Assembly (NCBI RefSeq): GCF_003001815.1
Contig: NZ_PVMZ01000043.1
Location: 1-52,803, forward strand
Direction of reading: 5' to 3'
Origin: Actinoplanes italicus
GTDB taxonomy: Bacteria > Actinomycetota > Actinomycetes > Mycobacteriales > Micromonosporaceae
Length of the DNA stretch: 52,803 bases
Part shown: piece by piece, positions 48,871-52,803 of the stretch
Numbering within the stretch: position 1 is the first letter of the stretch
Layout of the letters: each line of letters begins with the position of its first letter
The notes under the pieces: model-generated
The model's input: only the letters and a program-made list of their open reading frames with translations
Told to the model about the DNA's origin: nothing
Database searches by the model: none
Translations under genes and position numbers: made by a program

Positions 48871-50189
48871 TGCAGGTACCTTCCAAGATCGGCCGATATC
48901 GAGTCACCGGGCGTCTCGGATCGGGCGCGTTCGCCACCGTATGGCTGGCCGAGGACGACATGCTGGAATCGCAGGTCGCGATCAAGGTGCTCGCCGAGAA
49001 CTGGTCGCATCACCCCGATGTCCGGGCCCGGTTCGAGCAGGAGGCCCAGGTGCTGCGGCGGGCCGACTCGGAACGGCTGGTACGTGTGCACGATTTCGGC
49101 GAGCTCCCGGACGGCCGCCCCTACCAGGTGATGACATACGCGGCCGGCGGCTCCCTGGCCGACCGATTGGAGAAGGGCCCGATGGCGGTACGCGCCGCGC
49201 TGCGCACCGCCTCCGACATCGCACACGCCGTGACGGTCCTGCACGACTCAGGGGTCCTGCACCGTGACCTCAAACCGTCCAATGTGCTGTTCGACACGGT
49301 CCGAGGCTCGGAACGCGTTCTGGTGGCCGATCTGGGCCTGGCGAAGTCGATCGCGCAGGCGTCGGGGTTCACCGTGATCGCCGGCACGCCCGGATACATG
49401 GCGCCGGAGCAGAGCCTGCCCGGCGGCGGCCTGGACGTCCGCGCCGACGTGCACGCGATCGGCGCGATGACGTACCAGATGCTGACCGGACACGCCCCGC
49501 CGCAGAACCGCGCGGCGCCGTCGAAACTGCGCCCCGAGATCCCGCGGCAGGTGGACCGGGTCGTGATGCGGGCCCTCGACGCCGACCGGAACCGCCGCTG
49601 GCCGTCGCCCGCGGCGTTCGCCTCGGCGCTCGAGTCCTCGGTGATCCAGCGCCGGGTCGTCCGATTCCTGCGGCACGTGACAGGCACGCTGGTGGCTCTG
49701 GCGCTGCTGGCACTAACGGCGGGCGCCACCGTCCCGGGAGGAACTCCGGAGGGCTGGGTACGGGTGACCGACGCCGGCCACACGTTCTCGCTGTCGGTAC
49801 CCGGCGAGTGGGCCCGCCAGCTGCGTGACTCCGGCTGGAACGTCTCCTCGCTTGGCCTGCCGTCCGGCACCGAACCCGGCCTGCAGGTCGGCACCGATCT
49901 GCGCGACCCCACCAGACCGGCCCTGTTCGCGGGCTGGAGCCGCTGGCTGGTGCCCGGCATGCCGGTGGCGTGGCCGTCGCATCCCGGGTGCGCCCGCGGC
50001 CTGGACCGCGAGGTACGCGCCGCCGGAATGACCGGCCAGGTCCGGCGCTGTGCAACGGCGACCGTTTCGTACACCGACGTACTCTTGACCGGAAACGGAC
50101 GTGAGGGCGTCTATATGCAGATCCGTCAGCAGGTCGGCACGGACCACACCGACGAGGTCCTCAAGACCCTGCGCCTGCACCAGTCGTAG
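48870..50189 (+). CDS. receptor-like Ser/Thr protein kinase
   Basis: 439 residues. The kinase domain (~8-255) is complete: GRLGSGAFATVW loop, AIKVL with K39, VLHRDLKPSNVLF, VADLGLAKS (DLG for DFG), GTPGYMAPEQ. One TM helix (GTLVALALLALTAGATV, ~273-289) separates it from an extracytoplasmic ~145-residue domain with two or three Cys, presumed to be the sensor. No PASTA repeats, so not PknB. GTG start at 48870. Divergent from the ECF sigma gene, suggesting a kinase-controlled sigma system (inference). Confidence 0.92.
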   Translation: MQVPSKIGRYRVTGRLGSGAFATVWLAEDDMLESQVAIKVLAENWSHHPDVRARFEQEAQVLRRADSERLVRVHDFGELPDGRPYQVMTYAAGGSLADRLEKGPMAVRAALRTASDIAHAVTVLHDSGVLHRDLKPSNVLFDTVRGSERVLVADLGLAKSIAQASGFTVIAGTPGYMAPEQSLPGGGLDVRADVHAIGAMTYQMLTGHAPPQNRAAPSKLRPEIPRQVDRVVMRALDADRNRRWPSPAAFASALESSVIQRRVVRFLRHVTGTLVALALLALTAGATVPGGTPEGWVRVTDAGHTFSLSVPGEWARQLRDSGWNVSSLGLPSGTEPGLQVGTDLRDPTRPALFAGWSRWLVPGMPVAWPSHPGCARGLDREVRAAGMTGQVRRCATATVSYTDVLLTGNGREGVYMQIRQQVGTDHTDEVLKTLRLHQS

Positions 50190-50312
50190 TGCCTCTGTGA
50201 TCTTCGGTCGTCATGCTGATCAGTCCGAGGCGCGAGCAGATAGATAACGGGGTATTCGGTGTTCAACAACCAGTCACCCCCCGGTCAGGTGGATCGGGAA
50301 TCGTCACCGGTC

Positions 50313-51524
50313 ATGCAACGGACCACCGGCATTGCCGCGCTCGTCGCCCTGACCACTCTCGCGGCCGGCTTCCCCGCATACGCGGCCGAGCGCCCGACCC
50401 GGGAGATCCGGGCCACCGTCGAGACTCCGAGCCTCTTCGACGACGAGGCCGGCGGTGACGCGGACGCCGACGACCCCGCGATCTGGATCAACCCCGCCGA
50501 CAAGGGCCGCAGCCTGGTCATCGGCACCGCCAAGAACGGCGGCCTGCGTGTCTACGACCTCAAGGGCCGCGAGGTCCAGTCGATCGCGACGCCCGAGGGC
50601 GGCCGCTTCAACAACGTCGACATCCTGACCGGCTTCACGTTCGGCAAGAAGAAGGTCGACGTCGCCGTCGTCACCGACCGCGGCCTGGACAGGCTTCGCA
50701 TCTACCGCATCGAGGCGAACGGCCTGACCGACATCACCGCGGCCGACGTCCCGCTGCTCTTCTCGAAGGACGAGGCCGAGGTCGAGGAGCAGGCCACCGG
50801 CTACGGCATCGCCGTCTACGACCGTTACGCCGTCGTGAGCCGCCGGCACAGCACCCGTCTCGGCATCTTCCGCCTCGAGGAGCGGAACGGGAAGGTCACC
50901 TACCGCACCACCGACACGATCGACCTGCCCCGCGAGTTCCGCCTGCCGAACGGCGAGATCTGGACGCCGTGCCTCGAGCCCGGCGAGGACCCGCAGGTCG
51001 AGGGCATGGTCGTCGACGCCGAGGCGGGCGTGCTCTACGCCGCCCAGGAGGACGTCGCCCTCTGGCGCATCAACCTGGCCGGCGGCACGTTCAGCAGCAT
51101 CCCCCGGGTCGTCGAGCGGGTCCGCGAGTTCGGTCAGCCGGCCGTCTACGACCCGGAGACCGAGGAGTGCACCGTCGACTACGTGAACGACTTCGGCGGC
51201 CGCATCACCGCCGACGTCGAGGGCGCCACCATCTACCCGACCGGCAAGCGCAGCGGCTACCTGATCGTTTCCAGCCAGGGCGACAGCCGCTTCTTCGTCT
51301 ACGACCGCCGTACCAACAAGCCGCTCAACATCTTCTCGGTAACCGACGGCCGCAACGCTGACGGAGTCCAGCACTCCGACGGGGCCGCCGTCACCGCGGT
51401 CGCGCTCCCCGGCTACCCGAAGGGCCTGCTGGTCCTCCACGACGGCGAGAACACCCCGGACGACGGTCGCACGAGCACCAACTTCAAGTTCGTCGACTGG
51501 CGTTCCCTGGGACTCCCGTCCTGA
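50313..51524 (+). CDS. secreted phytase-like beta-propeller
   Basis: 403 residues with signal peptide ending FPAYAA. Pattern of the BPP phytase family: DADDPAIWINPADKGRSLVIGTAKNGGLRVYDLKG, VDILTGFTFG, DRGLDRLRIYRIEANG, QVEGMVVDAEAGVLYAAQEDVALWRI, DVEGATIYPTGKRSGYLIVSSQGDSRFFVYDR and a final SDGAAVTAVALPG. The many acidic loops bind calcium and phosphate. It hydrolyses phytate outside the cell. An in-frame GTG at 50259 would add 18 residues; the ATG at 50313 gives the better signal peptide. A terminator follows. Confidence 0.93.
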   Translation: MQRTTGIAALVALTTLAAGFPAYAAERPTREIRATVETPSLFDDEAGGDADADDPAIWINPADKGRSLVIGTAKNGGLRVYDLKGREVQSIATPEGGRFNNVDILTGFTFGKKKVDVAVVTDRGLDRLRIYRIEANGLTDITAADVPLLFSKDEAEVEEQATGYGIAVYDRYAVVSRRHSTRLGIFRLEERNGKVTYRTTDTIDLPREFRLPNGEIWTPCLEPGEDPQVEGMVVDAEAGVLYAAQEDVALWRINLAGGTFSSIPRVVERVREFGQPAVYDPETEECTVDYVNDFGGRITADVEGATIYPTGKRSGYLIVSSQGDSRFFVYDRRTNKPLNIFSVTDGRNADGVQHSDGAAVTAVALPGYPKGLLVLHDGENTPDDGRTSTNFKFVDWRSLGLPS

Positions 51525-51541
51525 CCAAACCCCAGCAATGC

Positions 51542-51585
51542 GAAAGGCCGGGTTCTCCGCAATCTCACGGAGTTCCCGGCCTTTC
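51542..51585 (+). terminator. terminator of the phytase-like gene
   Basis: GAAAGGCCGGG (51542-51552) pairs with CCCGGCCTTTC (51575-51585) around an inner CTCCG/CGGAG helix. A T-rich stretch follows, so it is a good intrinsic terminator, usable from both strands. Confidence 0.88.
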
Positions 51586-51750
51586 TTCATACCTCTTCTT
51601 AGGTACGGCCACAGCTGCCACAACCGCACGATTCCCACCACTCGGCTGCCGCCGCTACCGGACAACCCCATGATCGCCCCCGTGACGACACAGGCTCCCC
51701 GACCGCGGCCGCATCAGCGCTCAGCCACTCAAAGCCATTCGTAGTTGCCC

Positions 51751-51858
51751 GTGGCCAGTCGCGTTTCGCCACCGCTCGTGGCCAGTCGCGTTTCGCCACC
51801 GCTCGTGGCCAGTCCCGTTTCGCCACCGCTCGTGGCCAGTCGCCATTCGCAGTCGGTC
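51751..51858. repeat. 27-bp tandem repeat
   Basis: GTGGCCAGTCGCGTTTCGCC begins copies at 51751, 51778, 51805 and 51832; the unit is 27 bp and the last copy is diverged. No gene is recognised between 51590 and 52668; open frames here are Pro/Arg/Ser-rich low complexity. Confidence 0.8.
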
Positions 51859-52287
51859 GTGGCCCCTGTCACCCGACCTCGCGGCACCGTGCCCGGCCGT
51901 GCCGTCCTTTCATACGGCACCCGCGCCCCGCCATGCCGTCGCCCCAACGGCACTGCTCCCGGCCATACCAGTCGCTCCAGCAGACGCGGACTCCCTGACC
52001 GGGCCTGCCCCCGCAGCCGGCCTGCCGGCACTCGGCACGGTCGTTTGAACGGTCCTGGCCGTCACGGCCACTCCGCCAAACCGTTGAGGCTCGTTGTTGC
52101 ACCCGATCAAGATGGCGAGACCCGCCACCGCAGCCGTGCGTCGCACCGCCATTCCTTCTCCCAGTGAAGTCCGCGCCTCTCGCGTCCTGTCACTAGATGC
52201 GATGCACCCACCGGCCCGTCAGTTCTGACCCATCGATAACGAGAACGTAACGTCAAACCACGCCACGACCCAATCCAAGCCGCACGT

Positions 52288-52409
52288 CCTCAATCCCGAT
52301 CATGCGATCGGTACGAGACCCTCAATCCCCGATCTCACGATCGGCACAACACCCTCAATCCCGATCTTGCGGCAATGCGGTTGCCCAGACGGCAAAACCT
52401 CCCAAGATC
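52288..52409. repeat. 32-33-bp direct repeats and a GATCTTG/CAAGATC inverted pair
   Basis: CCTCAATCCC plus a GATC-containing arm recurs at 52288, 52320 and 52353. The last copy opens an inverted pair: GATCTTG at 52363 and CAAGATC at 52403, the same end words as the repeat family at the left edge of the window. Confidence 0.65.
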
Positions 52410-52412
52410 CAG

Positions 52413-52457
52413 GGCAGACAGGCAGACAGGCAGACAGGCAGACAGGCAGACAGGCAG
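52413..52457. repeat. GGCAGACA octamer microsatellite
   Basis: Five perfect consecutive copies of GGCAGACA (52413-52452) and a partial sixth. It is out of keeping with the GC-rich surroundings and likely prone to slippage. A degenerate ~22-bp GCCAGTGCRGGACCGCC-type series follows to about 52640. Confidence 0.9.
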
Positions 52458-52668
52458 GTCGATGATCCAGTGCGGGCCGGCCGATCCACGGTGCCAGTCA
52501 ATGCGGGACCGCCACGCCAGTGGAACCGCCACTCCAGCACAGGATGGCCATGCCAGTGCAGGACCGCCATTCCCGTGCAGGACGGCCAAGCCATTACGAG
52601 GCAGCGCCAAGCCAGTGCGAGGCAGGCAAGCCAGTGCGGAACCGCCAGCGAAAACTCCCGAAATGCAG

Positions 52669-52698
52669 AAAGGCCCACCCCGTGTGGGGTGGGCCTTT
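52669..52698 (-). terminator. rRNA operon terminator
   Basis: AAAGGCCCACCCC (52669-52681) pairs perfectly with GGGGTGGGCCTTT (52686-52698) around a 4-base loop, about 11 bp past the 3' end of 5S rRNA on the minus strand. Confidence 0.92.
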
Positions 52699-52708
52699 CT
52701 TAACGTTG

Positions 52709-52803
52709 AGTCCGGCGGCGTCCTACTCTCCCACACCCTCCCGAGTGCAGTACCATCGGCGCTGGAGGGCTTAGCTACCGGGTTCGGAATGTAACCGGGC
52801 GTT
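52709..52803 (-). rRNA. rrf: 5S ribosomal RNA, 3' part (cut by window end)
   Basis: On the minus strand the conserved 5S words appear in order: CCCGGTTACATTCCGAACC, GCTAAGCC, GCGCCGATGGTACTGC, GTGGGAGAGTAGGACGCCGCC. The 5' ~20 bases lie beyond the window, so the rest of the rRNA operon should continue to the right. Confidence 0.95.

Noticed and set aside
51751..51858. CRISPR-like array
   Set aside because: The 27-bp units are directly adjacent with no unique spacers, and there are no cas genes. The arrays at 13461 and 39659 fail for the same reason.

Overview
The window is very GC-rich DNA from an actinomycete, most likely a Micromonosporaceae member such as Actinoplanes. This is inferred from base composition, GTG starts, SapA-like spore proteins, an RsbR/S/T stressosome operon and the lanthipeptide genes; no species is claimed. 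The right edge enters an rRNA operon on the minus strand (3' part of 5S rRNA), and one tRNA-Lys gene lies at about 46.8 kb.

Layout. 1-1.48 kb, 2.1-2.46 kb and 51.6-52.67 kb hold degenerate repeat DNA without convincing genes. 1.5-5.7 kb: RibD/DHFR-fold reductase, GlcE-like flavin oxidase, oligopeptidase B. 5.7-11.8 kb: a minus-strand, translationally coupled rsbR-rsbS-rsbT-(HATPase/PP2C)-histidine kinase-(receiver/PP2C) operon, with an rsbV-like antagonist divergent from it: a stressosome partner-switching module. 11.9-20.4 kb: MscL, a zinc-finger anti-sigma-like membrane protein, a CGNR regulator, an L,D-transpeptidase lipoprotein, two tandem SapA-like secreted proteins, an NBR1-Ig-like membrane protein, a glycerophosphodiesterase and a multi-pass membrane protein.

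The main interest is 20.4-38.4 kb, which appears to hold two lanthipeptide systems of different classes next to each other. The first (20.9-26.2 kb) is class II: a mersacidin-like precursor with a C-T-x-S-x-E-C motif, a LanM synthetase and a C39-peptidase LanT. The second (26.7-35.9 kb) is class V-like: a 78-residue precursor ending in Cys on the plus strand, divergent from a nine-gene overlapping operon. That operon encodes a LanD/HFCD flavoprotein, a degenerate APH-fold pseudokinase, an intact APH-fold kinase, a HopA1-family protein, a methyltransferase, an active/inactive M16 peptidase pair, an exporter ABC protein and an orphan 164-residue protein. A two-gene ABC transporter (36.1-37.8 kb) is probably immunity or export. 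Two paralogous, stand-alone LysR DNA-binding domains (88-89 residues, no effector domain) bracket the island, with near-identical promoter and operator architecture. An HTH-TPR regulator follows.

38.4-51.5 kb: the HTH-TPR regulator, two large secreted modular proteins, two RTX-type calcium-binding paralogues flanking the tRNA-Lys, a divergent ECF sigma factor / Ser-Thr kinase pair, and a secreted phytase-like beta-propeller.

All functional calls come from reading motifs and recalling families. No database search was run.
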